NCBI RefSeq assembly: GCF_003947455.1
Contig: NZ_QHJH01000008.1
Span: 1-64,000 of the forward strand
Direction of reading: 5' to 3'
Length of the DNA: 64,000 bases
Source of the DNA: Streptomyces sp. WAC 04229
GTDB taxonomy: Bacteria > Actinomycetota > Actinomycetes > Streptomycetales > Streptomycetaceae
Shown here piece by piece: positions 34,469 through 43,307 of the stretch. Position numbers and translations under genes: made by a program. Under the pieces are notes generated by a model that searched no databases, was not told the origin of the DNA, and saw nothing but the letters and a program-made list of their open reading frames with translations. Each line of letters opens with the position of its first letter. Within the stretch, counting starts at the first letter, position 1.

Positions 34469-35596
34469 ATGCCAGACGTGCTCGATGTCAGTCCGTACGA
34501 CGCCCTGCTCCTGCTCTCGTTCGGCGGCCCGGAGGGCCCGGACGACGTGGTCCCCTTCCTGGAGAACGTGACGCGCGGGCGGGGCATCCCGAAGGAACGC
34601 CTCAAGGAGGTCGGGCAGCACTACTTCCTCTTCGGCGGGGTCAGCCCGATCAACGACCAGAACCGCGCCCTGCTGGACGCCCTCCGCAAGGACTTCGCGG
34701 AGCACGGCCTGGACCTGCCGGTCTACTGGGGCAATCGCAACTGGGCGCCGTACCTGACGGACACCCTGCGCGAGATGGTCCGCGACGGCCGCCGCCGGGT
34801 CCTGGTCCTCGCGACCAGCGCCTACGCCTCGTACTCGGGCTGCCGCCAGTACCGGGAGAACCTCGCGGACGCGCTGGCCGCCCTGGAGTCCGAGGGGCTG
34901 GCGCCGCCCCGGGTCGACAAGCTCCGGCACTACTTCAACCACCCCGGCTTCGTGGAGCCCATGGTCGACGGGGTGGTCCGGTCCCTCGCCGAGCTGCCCG
35001 AGGAGGTCCGCGACGGCGCGCACATCGCGTTCTCGACCCACTCGATCCCCACCTCGGCCGCGGACACCTCCGGTCCGGTCGAGGCCCACGGCGACGGCGG
35101 CGCCTACGTCCGCCAGCACCTCGACGTCGCCCAGGTGATCGCCGACGCCGTCCGCGAGCGCACCGGCGTCGACCACCCCTGGCAGCTCGTCTACCAGTCC
35201 CGCTCCGGCGCCCCGCACATCCCGTGGCTGGAGCCCGACATCTGCGACCACCTGGAGGAGCGCCACGCGGCCGGTGCCCCGGCGGTGGTGATGGCCCCCA
35301 TCGGGTTCGTCTCCGACCACATGGAGGTCCTGTACGACCTCGACACCGAGGCCACCGCCAAGGCCGGTGAGCTGGGGCTGCCGGTGCGGCGCTCCGCGAC
35401 CGTCGGCGCCGACCCGCGGTTCGCCGCTGCGGTCCGCGACCTCGTCGTGGAGCGGGCCGCCGACGAACGCGGCGAGGAGGCCGCCCCGTGCGCGCTCGGC
35501 GCGCTCGGCGCGAGCCACAACCTGTGCCCGGTCGGCTGCTGCCCCGCCCGCGCACCCCGGCCCGCCGCGGCGGGCGCCGACAGCCCCTACGCGTGA
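34469..35596 (+). CDS. hemH: Ferrochelatase (coproporphyrin type)
   Basis: 375 aa; inserts ferrous iron into the porphyrin. In Actinobacteria the substrate is coproporphyrin III (enzyme also called CpfC), followed by decarboxylation to haem. [12 protein letters not shown] opens the fold, [13 protein letters not shown] and the active-site [11 protein letters not shown] are present, and the C-terminal Cys set ([18 protein letters not shown]) fits the [2Fe-2S] cluster of actinobacterial enzymes. ATG 34469; ribosome site is weak, and a CAGGAT box 6 bases upstream leaves a leaderless start possible. The stop overlaps or abuts the next gene. Confidence 0.93.
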   Translation: MPDVLDVSPYDALLLLSFGGPEGPDDVVPFLENVTRGRGIPKERLKEVGQHYFLFGGVSPINDQNRALLDALRKDFAEHGLDLPVYWGNRNWAPYLTDTLREMVRDGRRRVLVLATSAYASYSGCRQYRENLADALAALESEGLAPPRVDKLRHYFNHPGFVEPMVDGVVRSLAELPEEVRDGAHIAFSTHSIPTSAADTSGPVEAHGDGGAYVRQHLDVAQVIADAVRERTGVDHPWQLVYQSRSGAPHIPWLEPDICDHLEERHAAGAPAVVMAPIGFVSDHMEVLYDLDTEATAKAGELGLPVRRSATVGADPRFAAAVRDLVVERAADERGEEAAPCALGALGASHNLCPVGCCPARAPRPAAAGADSPYA

Positions 35597-35604
35597 GGAA
35601 GCCC

Positions 35605-36423
35605 GTGACCGACCTGAGGACCGACCCGCTCCACGCCGAGCTGCTGACGATCGCCCGGGAGGCCGCCCACCGCGCGGGCGCGCTGCTGCGCGACGGCCGG
35701 CCGGCCGACCTCGCGGTCGCCGCGACCAAGTCCAGCCCGATCGACGTGGTCACCGAGATGGACATCGCGGCGGAGAATCTGATCACCGGGCTGATCGCCG
35801 AGCGCCGCCCCGAGGACGGCTTCCTCGGCGAGGAGGGCGCCGCCGCCGAGGGCACGAGCGGCGTCCGCTGGGTCATCGACCCGCTCGACGGCACGGTCAA
35901 CTACCTGTACGGGCTGCCCACCTGGGCGGTCTCCATCGCCGCCGAGCAGGACGGTGAGCGGGTGGCGGCTGCGGTCGTGGCCCCGATGCGGGGCGAGGCC
36001 TACCACGCGGTGCTGGGCGGCGGAGCCTGGGCGACCGGAGCCTGGGAGGGCGAACGCGCGCTCGCCTGCCGGCCCGCGGCCCCGCTGGACCAGGCGCTGG
36101 TCTCCACCGGCTTCAACTACGTCGCCGACGTCCGCGCGGAGCAGGCCGAGATCGCGCGGCGGCTCATCCCGCTGGTGCGGGACATCCGGCGCGGTGGCTC
36201 GGCCGCGATCGACCTGTGCGACGTGGCCGCGGGACGCCTCGACGGCTACTACGAACGCGGGCTGCACCCATGGGACCTCGCGGCGGGCGACCTGATCGCC
36301 CGTGAGGCGGGCGCGGTGACCGGAGGACGCCCGGGTGAGCGCCCCTCCGGCACCCTGACCATCGCGGCCACCCCGTCCGTCTTCGAACCCCTCCAGCGCC
36401 TGCTGACGGACTTCGGGGCGTAG
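35605..36423 (+). CDS. suhB: Inositol monophosphatase family protein
   Basis: 272 aa. The metal-binding motifs of the IMPase family are clear: a Glu in FLGEEG, DPLDGTVNYLYG, and HPWDLAAGDLIAREAGA. It hydrolyses inositol-1-phosphate or a related phosphate. GTG 35605 is preceded by GAGGAA; an in-frame GTG at 35593 overlapping the hemH stop (GTGA) is the alternative. Either way it is coupled to hemH. The homologue in M. tuberculosis (suhB, Rv2701c) also borders a DUF4193/dut block. Terminated by a strong hairpin. Confidence 0.9.
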   Translation: MTDLRTDPLHAELLTIAREAAHRAGALLRDGRPADLAVAATKSSPIDVVTEMDIAAENLITGLIAERRPEDGFLGEEGAAAEGTSGVRWVIDPLDGTVNYLYGLPTWAVSIAAEQDGERVAAAVVAPMRGEAYHAVLGGGAWATGAWEGERALACRPAAPLDQALVSTGFNYVADVRAEQAEIARRLIPLVRDIRRGGSAAIDLCDVAAGRLDGYYERGLHPWDLAAGDLIAREAGAVTGGRPGERPSGTLTIAATPSVFEPLQRLLTDFGA

Positions 36424-36517
36424 GCCTCCGGCGGTGGATCAGGGGTGGCGGTCGGCCCCGGGCCCATCGGCGCGGCAAGGCATGACCCGGGGGCCGCCCG
36501 GCAGCGCACCCGGACAC

Positions 36518-36553
36518 GACGAAGCCCCGGCGCTGGATCGCCGGGGCTTCGTC
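36518..36553. terminator. 15-bp hairpin terminator, bidirectional
   Basis: Perfect inverted repeat of 15 bp (36518-36532 with 36539-36553), six-base loop CTGGAT, between the convergent IMPase gene and the small ORF at 36567. Confidence 0.85.
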
Positions 36554-36566
36554 ATTCCCGGGTCGG

Positions 36567-36740
36567 TCAGGCGTTGGTCGCCCTTACCTCCACGCCGTGC
36601 TCGGCGGCGAGTCGGCGCAGGTCGTCGAGCTCTCCCAGTTCCACGTCGACAAGGAACTCGTCGCCCTCGTCTCGGGCCCGGGACAGGTCGGACTCGGTCG
36701 TCTGTATGCGCTGCAGAAGTCCTGCGGTGAAAGCGTCCAT
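36567..36740 (-). CDS. Small conserved acidic protein, 57 aa
   Basis: 57 aa beginning MDAFTAGLLQRIQTTE, mostly helical and acidic, with an ELDDLRRLAAEHG helix near the end. GAGGGGG lies 7 bases before ATG 36740 and a hairpin terminator follows, both of which support a real gene. It reads like a short coiled-coil or dimerising protein found in many Streptomyces; function unknown. Confidence 0.75.
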   Translation of the reverse strand: MDAFTAGLLQRIQTTESDLSRARDEGDEFLVDVELGELDDLRRLAAEHGVEVRATNA

Positions 36741-37155
36741 GCTGCGCCCCCTCGTCCTGGGTCGTGGGTCGTTGGCACGGGGGTGTGCCGTTCGGAAGGG
36801 GCGATCACGTCTCCGGTGGAGTGCCCAGCGCTGCCCTGCTGGGCGGCGACGGTGCCGGACACCCACGCCCGCTCTGCGGAAGCGGACCGCGGCGTACCGC
36901 GCGGTGACGCGGTACAGGCAGAGCGTGATCGCGGGGTGTAAAGCCGTCCTCCCCCCGCTCCTCTTCGCGGAAACCTCAACCACGCGAGAAAATCCTTCAT
37001 TCCCGCCCGCGGGACTTTCCGCGTCGCCGCCCCGTCTCCCGCCTTACAGCCGACTTATGGCCGAAAAGGGCAGGATGGAGGCAACACACCCACCAGGCCC
37101 CTGCCCTCGTGCGCCGACCGGCGCTACGCGGGTGGACACAGGAAGGACAAGCGAC
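36741..37155. other. Divergent intergenic region upstream of cutR
   Basis: About 415 bp without a supported gene, relatively AT-rich close to cutR. It should contain the cutRS promoter and the promoter of the 57-aa gene. I could not fix a -10/-35 pair by eye. Confidence 0.4.
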
Positions 37156-37809
37156 GTGCGCGTACTCGTCGTCGAGGACGAGCAACTGCTCGCCGATGCG
37201 GTGGCCACCGGACTGCGCCGGGAGGCCATGGCCGTCGACGTCGTGTACGACGGTGCGGCCGCCCTGGAGCGCATCGGCGTCAACGACTACGACGTGGTCG
37301 TCCTCGACCGCGACCTCCCCCTCGTGCACGGCGACGACGTGTGCCGCAAGATCGTCGAACTGGGCATGCCCACGCGCGTGCTGATGCTCACGGCCTCCGG
37401 CGACGTCAGCGACCGCGTCGAGGGCCTGGAGATCGGCGCCGACGACTACCTCCCCAAGCCCTTCGCCTTCAGCGAGCTGATCGCCCGGGTGCGCGCCCTG
37501 GGCCGCCGCACCAGCGTGCCCCTGCCGCCCGTCCTGGAGCGCGCCGGCATCAAGCTCGACCCGAACCGCCGGGAGGTCTTCCGCGACGGCAAGGAGGTCC
37601 AGCTCGCCCCCAAGGAGTTCGCCGTGCTGGAGGTGCTCATGCGCAGCGAGGGCGCCGTGGTCTCCGCGGAGCAGCTCCTGGAGAAGGCCTGGGACGAGAA
37701 CACCGACCCGTTCACCAACGTCGTACGCGTGACCGTCATGACCCTGCGCCGCAAGCTGGGCGAGCCGCCCGTCATCGTCACCGTCCCCGGCTCCGGCTAC
37801 CGGATCTGA
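37156..37809 (+). CDS. cutR: Response regulator CutR
   Basis: 217-aa OmpR/PhoB-type regulator. The receiver domain has the acidic pair in VVEDEQ, phospho-acceptor Asp51 (VVLDRDLP) and the Lys of YLPKPF; the winged-helix domain contains VQLAPKEFAVLEVL and VRVTVMTLRRKLG. CutR represses secondary metabolism and responds to secretion or envelope stress with its partner CutS in Streptomyces. GTG 37156 follows an AGGAAGGAC ribosome site. It is followed 6 bp later by cutS, as in other streptomycetes. Confidence 0.93.
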   Translation: MRVLVVEDEQLLADAVATGLRREAMAVDVVYDGAAALERIGVNDYDVVVLDRDLPLVHGDDVCRKIVELGMPTRVLMLTASGDVSDRVEGLEIGADDYLPKPFAFSELIARVRALGRRTSVPLPPVLERAGIKLDPNRREVFRDGKEVQLAPKEFAVLEVLMRSEGAVVSAEQLLEKAWDENTDPFTNVVRVTVMTLRRKLGEPPVIVTVPGSGYRI

Positions 37810-37815
37810 CCGGCC

Positions 37816-39060
37816 GTGGCGACGACACCCGCGCCCCCCGGGGCGCCCCCCAAGCCCACGTGGGACCCGCGCTCGGCCACGCCCCTGCCGTGGCTGCGCC
37901 CCACCATCCGCATAAGGCTCACGCTGCTCTACGGCGGCATGTTCCTGATCGCCGGCATCCTGCTGCTGTCGATCATCTATCTGCTCGCCGCCCAGGCGGT
38001 GCGCACCGGCAACGAACCCCTGTACAAGATCGTCGACTTCACCGACCTCAGGGTCTCCAGCAGCGACTGTCCGGTCGTGGACAACGGCAACCTGTCGCTG
38101 TCCGCGTTCAACGCCGCGATCAGCGACTGCATAGACCACCAGCGCAAGGTCGCCCTGGACAACCTGCTCAGCCGTTCGCTGCTGGCGCTGCTCGGCCTCG
38201 CCGTGATCGCCTTCGCCTTCGGCTACGCCATGGCCGGGCGCGTCCTGTCGCCGCTGGGCCGGATCACCCGCACCGCCCGTGCGGTGGCGGGCTCCGACCT
38301 CTCCCGCCGGATCGAGCTGGACGGACCGGACGACGAGCTGAAGGAGCTGGCCGACACCTTCGACGACATGCTGGAGCGGCTGCAGCGGGCGTTCACCGCC
38401 CAGCAGCGCTTCGTCGGCAACGCCTCCCACGAGCTGCGCACGCCCCTGGCGATCAACCGCACGCTCCTGGAAGTGCACCTGTCCGATCCGAACGCCCCGG
38501 TGGAGCTCCAGCAGCTCGGCAGGACAATGCTGGCCACCAACGAACGCAGCGAGCAGCTGGTCGAGGGCCTGCTGCTCCTCGCCCGCAGCGACAACCAGAT
38601 CGTCGAGCGCAAACCGGTGGACCTCGCCGAGGTGGCCGGTCAGGCCATCGACCAGGTGCACGCCGAGGCGGAGAGCAAGGGCGTGGAGGTCCGCGGCGCC
38701 CGCGAGGCCGCGGTGGTCCAGGGCAATGGCGTCCTCCTGGAGCGGATCGCCCTGAACCTCGTCCAGAACGCCGTGCGCTACAACGTGCCGGAAGAGGGCT
38801 GGGTCGAGGTCTCCACCGCCGTGGAGGGCGGCCAGGCGGTCCTGGTGGTCACCAACACGGGCCCGGTCGTACCGGCGTACGAGGTGGACAACCTCTTCGA
38901 GCCGTTCCGGCGGCTGCGCACCGAGCGGACGGGCAGCGACAAGGGCGTGGGGCTCGGGCTCTCCATCGCGCGGTCCGTGGCCCGGGCGCACGGCGGGCAC
39001 ATCTACGCGCAGCCGCGCGAGGGCGGGGGACTCGTCATGCGCGTCACGCTGCCCGTCTGA
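37816..39060 (+). CDS. cutS: Sensor histidine kinase CutS
   Basis: 414-aa membrane kinase. Two membrane segments (about residues 34-58 and 122-142) enclose an extracytoplasmic loop of about 60 residues with just two Cys, at 85 and 105, which could form a disulfide. HAMP, then HisKA with phospho-acceptor His205 (NASHELRTPLA) and an HATPase domain (NLVQNAVRYN, GVGLGLSIAR) follow. The start GTG 37816 is close to the cutR stop. The pair senses an extracytoplasmic redox or folding signal in current models. Confidence 0.93.
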   Translation: MATTPAPPGAPPKPTWDPRSATPLPWLRPTIRIRLTLLYGGMFLIAGILLLSIIYLLAAQAVRTGNEPLYKIVDFTDLRVSSSDCPVVDNGNLSLSAFNAAISDCIDHQRKVALDNLLSRSLLALLGLAVIAFAFGYAMAGRVLSPLGRITRTARAVAGSDLSRRIELDGPDDELKELADTFDDMLERLQRAFTAQQRFVGNASHELRTPLAINRTLLEVHLSDPNAPVELQQLGRTMLATNERSEQLVEGLLLLARSDNQIVERKPVDLAEVAGQAIDQVHAEAESKGVEVRGAREAAVVQGNGVLLERIALNLVQNAVRYNVPEEGWVEVSTAVEGGQAVLVVTNTGPVVPAYEVDNLFEPFRRLRTERTGSDKGVGLGLSIARSVARAHGGHIYAQPREGGGLVMRVTLPV

Positions 39061-39206
39061 GATCATGACCCCCGACATCTCACCGAGAACCGAGGATGTT
39101 CGCTTTGAGCGGAATTTCCAGGCCAACGGCCCTGGAGTCGCCTGTGTGATCGATCACAGCAGCGGCTTTCGCGCCATCTACTCTCCGTGATCATGCACCC
39201 TGTCGG

Positions 39207-39229
39207 AAAGCCGGGAAAATCCCGGTTTT
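39207..39229 (+). terminator. U-tract hairpin terminator after cutRS
   Basis: A 6-bp stem (39211-39216 with 39220-39225) extended by AAAG/TTTT pairing, AAA loop, followed by TTTT (39226-39229). It is 150 bp after the cutS stop and is one of the few U-tract terminators in the window. Confidence 0.55.
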
Positions 39230-39283
39230 CAGGGGTCTTGATCACGGGAAGTACACGGTGAGACGCCTTTGAAGTGCGGTATT

Positions 39284-39301
39284 GGGACCGTGTACGGTCC
39301 C
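39284..39301. promoter_or_regulatory. 7-bp inverted repeat upstream of the DUF4193 gene
   Basis: GGGACCG (39284-39290) and CGGTCCC (39295-39301) flank a TGTA centre, 165 bp before the ATG. It could be an operator or a 5'-leader hairpin. The stretch between 39061 and 39466 holds no supported gene. Confidence 0.35.
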
Positions 39302-39466
39302 CATCGCCATCCAAGCCGATCACTCATGAGGGGTCCGGTTGGGTGTCGATTGAGTAACAGACCTTGATGTGAGGCAAAATCTCCGCCTCAGGTCGGGCAC
39401 AAGTCCGGCCTCTCACGCGTTACGTGCGCTGGAGACACCGCAGACACCCAGAGGGGGAGAGCGACC

Positions 39467-39763
39467 ATGGCAACCGATTACGACACTCCACGCAAGACCG
39501 ACGACGACGTCGACTCGGACAGCCTCGAAGAGCTGAAGGCGAGGCGGAACGACAAGTCCGCCTCGGCCGTCGACGTCGACGAGTTCGAGGCCGCGGAAGG
39601 CCTCGAACTTCCCGGCGCCGACCTCTCGAACGAGGAGCTGGCGGTCCGTGTACTGCCGAAGCAGCAGGACGAGTTCACCTGCATGAGCTGCTTCCTGGTG
39701 CACCACCGCAGCCAGCTGGCCCGGGAGAAGAACGGCCAGCCCATCTGCCGCGACTGCGACTGA
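39467..39763 (+). CDS. DUF4193 zinc-ribbon-like protein
   Basis: 98 aa, very acidic over the first 60 residues, ending in a metal-binding pair CMSC...CRDC that looks like a small zinc ribbon. Conserved across Actinobacteria (Rv2699c in M. tuberculosis); function unknown. AGAGGGGGAGAG precedes ATG 39467, a strong ribosome site. A 406-bp leader separates it from cutS, so it has its own promoter. The next gene starts 13 bp after its stop. Confidence 0.9.
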   Translation: MATDYDTPRKTDDDVDSDSLEELKARRNDKSASAVDVDEFEAAEGLELPGADLSNEELAVRVLPKQQDEFTCMSCFLVHHRSQLAREKNGQPICRDCD

Positions 39764-39776
39764 GGCGGGGTCGGCC

Positions 39777-40700
39777 GTGACCGGCTCGACCCCTCCCTGG
39801 AAGCGCCGCTTCCCCCAGCGGGGAGCGGACCAAGGACCGTCCGACGGTCCGCACAGCGCGCGTGACGACGAGCGAGGCACGACCGACACCGGTACGGCCT
39901 CGCTCGAAGCAGTGGCCGGCCGGAGTGACCTCCCGGCGACCACGAACACCCCGGCGCCCGCTGCCCGGCGCCGGGCAGCGGCTTTCCGGGAAAAGGCCGG
40001 ACAGAGCGTCCGCAACGGCGGCACCCGCGCAAGAGCCGCCCTGGGGCACCTCGCCGACCGGATCATCGATCTGGCCCCGCGCGTGCCCGTACGGGACCTC
40101 GCGACGCTGCGCAGACAGTTCCCGGGCCTCGGCCCCGAGGAGCTCGCCGACCGCCTCGTGGCCGGCGCCGCCAAGGGCACCGCGACGGTGGGAGCGGGGA
40201 TCGGCGCTGCGGCGATGATGCCCGTACCGCCCGCGATGCCCACCGAACTGGCCGCCGAGGTCACCGGCGTGGCGGCGATCGAGCTCAAGATGATCGCCGA
40301 ACTCCACGAGGTCTACGGCGTACGCCCGCCCGGTGGCCTCGGGCAGCGCAGCACCGCGTACCTGAACTCCTGGTCGGACGAACGCGGCGTCGACGTGTCC
40401 AAGCCGTCGACCCTCGGCGCGGCGATGAACAGCCACATGAAGCGCCAGCTGCGCCAGCAGATCATGAAGCGGATGGTGCGCAACCTGCCGAACCTGATGC
40501 CCTTCATGGTGGGAGCGGCCGTAGGAGCCGTCATGAACCGCCGTGACACCAGAAAGCTCGCCGACAAGATCCGCAACGACCTGCGCAAGCGCCAGGTCCC
40601 CTGGAGCGCCCTCGGCGACCTCCCGGCCCTGGAACGGCCCAAGGACGCCCTCGAGATGGGCGAGCTGGGCACCGGACCCGTCGGCCGGCCGGACCACTGA
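39777..40700 (+). CDS. Conserved protein of unknown function with hydrophobic Ala/Gly segment
   Basis: 307 aa. The N-terminal 80 residues are disordered; a central hydrophobic stretch (about residues 138-165, GTATVGAGIGAAAMMPVPPAMPTE) may insert in membrane, and the rest is helical and basic (MKRQLRQQIMKRMVRNLPNLMPF). I do not recognise a named family with confidence. GTG 39777 follows a GAGGCGGGG ribosome site and lies 13 bp from the DUF4193 gene, so the two likely share a transcript. Confidence 0.75.
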   Translation: MTGSTPPWKRRFPQRGADQGPSDGPHSARDDERGTTDTGTASLEAVAGRSDLPATTNTPAPAARRRAAAFREKAGQSVRNGGTRARAALGHLADRIIDLAPRVPVRDLATLRRQFPGLGPEELADRLVAGAAKGTATVGAGIGAAAMMPVPPAMPTELAAEVTGVAAIELKMIAELHEVYGVRPPGGLGQRSTAYLNSWSDERGVDVSKPSTLGAAMNSHMKRQLRQQIMKRMVRNLPNLMPFMVGAAVGAVMNRRDTRKLADKIRNDLRKRQVPWSALGDLPALERPKDALEMGELGTGPVGRPDH

Positions 40701-40702
40701 CC

Positions 40703-40722
40703 ACGCGCGCCTGCGCGCGCGT
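40703..40722. terminator. Short GC-rich hairpin between convergent genes
   Basis: ACGCGCGC (40703-40710) and GCGCGCGT (40715-40722) form an 8-bp stem with a 4-nt loop, just after the stop at 40700 and before the convergent DUF3093 gene stop. Confidence 0.5.
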
Positions 40723-40731
40723 GCGATCCGG

Positions 40732-41193
40732 CTACGCGGCCGCCTTCGCCGCCGTGAGGGCCTCGACCAGCCGCTCCGGCTCACGCGTCGACAGATACAG
40801 GTACGGAGTCGGGTCCTGCGGGTCCGTGACGACCACGCGCACGGCCCTCGGGATGTAGGCGCGCAGCAGCAGGAACGCCCGGGTGTCGGCCTTGTACGTG
40901 CGCCAGGCGCGGGCCTCCTCCGGATCGAGGACCTCCGCCTCGCCCAGCGCCGCGAGCGGCACCCGCGCCTCGCCCGCGATCAACGAGTCGCCCACGACAC
41001 GGATACGGACCGCGCCGTACGAGCTGGCCGCCACCGCCGCCACCGCGGTGCCGCCGGCCAGGCCGCCCAGCATCGGCAGCGTGCCGAAGGGCAGCAGGAT
41101 CAGCGCGAACGCGAGCCCCACCAGGAAGGAGACCAGCCACCAGGAGCGGGGCGCGGTGAGGCGTTCTTCGTACGGGGCGGGGGAGGGCTGCAT
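40732..41193 (-). CDS. DUF3093 membrane protein
   Basis: 153 aa with two adjacent membrane helices (about residues 20-58) and a soluble C-terminal half with a beta-rich fold (VRIRVVGDSLIAGEARVPLAALGEAEVLD). Conserved in Actinobacteria next to dut (Rv2698 in M. tuberculosis). ATG 41193 has no ribosome site in front, so the start may be leaderless or a few codons off. Divergent from the thioesterase gene with a 57-bp gap. Confidence 0.85.
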   Translation of the reverse strand: MQPSPAPYEERLTAPRSWWLVSFLVGLAFALILLPFGTLPMLGGLAGGTAVAAVAASSYGAVRIRVVGDSLIAGEARVPLAALGEAEVLDPEEARAWRTYKADTRAFLLLRAYIPRAVRVVVTDPQDPTPYLYLSTREPERLVEALTAAKAAA

Positions 41194-41236
41194 GCAACAA
41201 GCTTGGCACGGTGGCGGTGTTCGGCCGACGCGCGGG

Positions 41237-41242
41237 TAAGGT
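41237..41242 (+). promoter_or_regulatory. Putative -10 box (TAAGGT) of a leaderless thioesterase transcript
   Basis: TAAGGT lies 8 bases before the GTG at 41251 and there is no ribosome site, so transcription probably begins at or next to the start codon. No good -35 is visible. Confidence 0.45.
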
Positions 41243-41250
41243 CTGCGCCT

Positions 41251-41835
41251 GTGAGTGGTATTTCCCCAGGTCTTCAGCCTCCCGCCGACGCCGTGAAACC
41301 CGTACGGCACCCCGACGCGCCCGCCCCCGGCGAGCTGCTCGGCGCCCACTACGGCCAGTGCTTCGGCTGCGGCGGCGACCAGCCCCACGGACTGCACCTC
41401 CAGGCCCGGGCCGGCGAGGGCGTGTCGATCACCGCCGAGTTCCTGGTCCGGCCCGCCCACCAGGGCGCGCCCGGTCTGGCGCACGGCGGCGTGCTCGCCA
41501 CCGCCCTGGACGAGACCCTGGGCTCGCTGAACTGGCTGCTGCGGACGATCGCGGTGACCGGACGGCTGGAGACCGACTTCCGGCGGCCGGTGCCCGTGGA
41601 CACCACGCTGTACCTGGAGGCCGAGGTGACCGCGGTGGCCGGCCGGAAGATCTACTCCACCGCCACCGGCCGGATCGGCGGGCCGGACGGCCCCGTGGCC
41701 GTCCGTGCCGACGCCCTGTTCATCGAGGTCAAGGTCGACCACTTCGTGAACCACGGCCGCGAGGAGGAGATCCGCGCGGCCATGGACGACCCCGACCAGA
41801 TCCGCCGCACCCGTGCCTTCGAGGTGAACCCATGA
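41251..41835 (+). CDS. PaaI-type hotdog thioesterase family protein
   Basis: 194 aa hotdog-fold protein. CFGCGGDQPHGLHL and LAHGGVLATALDETLG are the usual PaaI-like blocks, with the helix after HGG. It probably hydrolyses acyl-CoA thioesters; substrate unknown. GTG 41251 lacks a ribosome site and has TAAGGT 8 bases upstream, suggesting leaderless translation. Its stop overlaps the dut ATG (41832-41835). Confidence 0.85.
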   Translation: MSGISPGLQPPADAVKPVRHPDAPAPGELLGAHYGQCFGCGGDQPHGLHLQARAGEGVSITAEFLVRPAHQGAPGLAHGGVLATALDETLGSLNWLLRTIAVTGRLETDFRRPVPVDTTLYLEAEVTAVAGRKIYSTATGRIGGPDGPVAVRADALFIEVKVDHFVNHGREEEIRAAMDDPDQIRRTRAFEVNP

Positions 41836-42383
41836 CCCGCGCCGAGCTCGAGGTGCTGATCCGCCGCGTCGACCCCGACGTACCGCTTCCGGCGTACGCG
41901 CAGCCCGGTGACGCGGGCGCCGACCTGCGCACCACCGTCGACTGCGCGCTGGCCCCCGGTGAGCGCGCCGTACTGCCCACCGGCGTGTCTGTGGCGCTCC
42001 CGGAGGGGTACGCGGGGTTCGTGCACCCACGTTCCGGACTGGCCGCGCGCTGCGGTGTCGCCCTCGTGAATGCCCCGGGGACGATTGATGCCGGGTACCG
42101 TGGGGAGATCAAGGTGATCGTGGTGAATCTCGACCCGCGCGAGACGGTGCGGTTCGAGCGCTTCGACCGGATTGCCCAACTGGTCGTCCAGCAGGTCGAG
42201 AAGGTCCGCTTCCGGCAGGTCGCGGAGCTTCCCGGCTCGGCGCGGGCCGAGGGGGGCTTCGGGTCCACCGGCGGCCACGCCGGGACGGACCGTGCAAGCG
42301 GCACAAGCGGTCAGGTCGCCGAGGGCGGCCCGACGGGTGGGAATCGATACGCTTCGGTCGTATCCGACCGGGAAGGACAGTGA
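41832..42383 (+). CDS. dut: dUTP diphosphatase
   Basis: 183-aa trimeric dUTPase that hydrolyses dUTP to dUMP, keeping uracil out of DNA. The five family motifs are present: PGDAGADL, HPRSGLAARCG, NAPGTIDAGYRGEI, RIAQLVVQ and, near the C-terminus, RAEGGFGSTG (P-loop-like motif 5). An extra tail of about 35 residues follows motif 5. Coupled by a 4-bp overlap to the thioesterase gene. The DUF3710 gene follows directly. Confidence 0.96.
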   Translation: MTRAELEVLIRRVDPDVPLPAYAQPGDAGADLRTTVDCALAPGERAVLPTGVSVALPEGYAGFVHPRSGLAARCGVALVNAPGTIDAGYRGEIKVIVVNLDPRETVRFERFDRIAQLVVQQVEKVRFRQVAELPGSARAEGGFGSTGGHAGTDRASGTSGQVAEGGPTGGNRYASVVSDREGQ

Positions 42384-42384
42384 C

Positions 42385-43137
42385 GTGTTCGGACGTCGCA
42401 AGAAGAGGGATGCCGCCGAGGACGCGGCCGGCGAGACCGAGCAGGTCGTCGACAGCGTCGACACCGAGGCGGACGAAGAGCGCGAGCGCGTGCGGCTCGA
42501 CCCCGAGCCCCGGCCCGACGGGCCCTGGGACAGCACCGAGGTCCGCGACCCCGCCGAGGGGCGCGTGGACCTGGGCGGCATGTTCATCCCCGGGGTAGAG
42601 GGCATGGAACTGCGGGTGGAGGTCGCCGGAGACGCGATCGTCGCCGCGACCGTCGTGCTGCGCGACAGCGCCATCCAGCTCCAGGGGTTCGCCGCGCCCA
42701 AGCGCGAGGGCATCTGGGGCGAGGTGCGCGAGGAGATCGGCGCCGGCATCACCCAGCAGGGCGGCATCATCGACGAGGTCGAGGGTCCGCTGGGCTGGGA
42801 GCTGCGGGCCCAGGTGCCGGTGCAGCTGCCGGACGGCACGGGCGGCTTCCAGGTCGTGCGGTTCGTCGGCGTGGACGGCCCCCGATGGTTCCTGCGGGGC
42901 GTGATCTCGGGTCAGGGCGCGGTGCAGCCGCAGGCCGCGGGCCTGCTGGAGCAGATCTTCCGGGACACGGTCGTGGTCCGTGGCGACGGCCCCATGGCCC
43001 CCCGCGACCCCATCGTCCTCAAGCTGCCGGATGACGCGCAGATGGTGCCCGAGGGTGTCCAGCAGGAAGAGGGCTCCCGCTTCTCCGGAGGCATGGGCCA
43101 GCTCCAGCGCGGACCGGAGATCACCGAGGTCCGCTAG
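42385..43137 (+). CDS. DUF3710 family protein
   Basis: 250 aa; conserved in Actinobacteria beside dut (Rv2696c). An acidic, disordered N-terminus of about 45 residues precedes a folded beta-rich domain (VDLGGMFIPGVEGMELRVE through FQVVRFVGVDGPRWFLRG). Function unknown. GTG 42385 follows GGAAGGACAG about 6 bases upstream and starts 1 bp after the dut stop, so it is in the same operon. A strong hairpin follows. Confidence 0.9.
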   Translation: MFGRRKKRDAAEDAAGETEQVVDSVDTEADEERERVRLDPEPRPDGPWDSTEVRDPAEGRVDLGGMFIPGVEGMELRVEVAGDAIVAATVVLRDSAIQLQGFAAPKREGIWGEVREEIGAGITQQGGIIDEVEGPLGWELRAQVPVQLPDGTGGFQVVRFVGVDGPRWFLRGVISGQGAVQPQAAGLLEQIFRDTVVVRGDGPMAPRDPIVLKLPDDAQMVPEGVQQEEGSRFSGGMGQLQRGPEITEVR

Positions 43138-43175
43138 GTAAAAACTTCGTGCGGTTTCTCCGTACGCGCGCCACC

Positions 43176-43205
43176 AGGGCCGCTTCCCCAGGGGGACGCG
43201 GCCCT
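43176..43205 (+). terminator. Hairpin terminator after DUF3710
   Basis: Outer arms AGGGCCGC (43176-43183) and GCGGCCCT (43198-43205) with an inner TCCCC/GGGGA stem form a nearly continuous hairpin, 39 bp after the stop. Confidence 0.8.
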
Positions 43206-43307
43206 TCGTGCTGCCGGCCCGCCCGGCGGACCGCGGTGCCGGGCCGTTGAATCCGGCGGCCTCCGCTGGCGATACTGGCGCCCGGTCGTCCGGCGGGGGA
43301 GGGGCTC

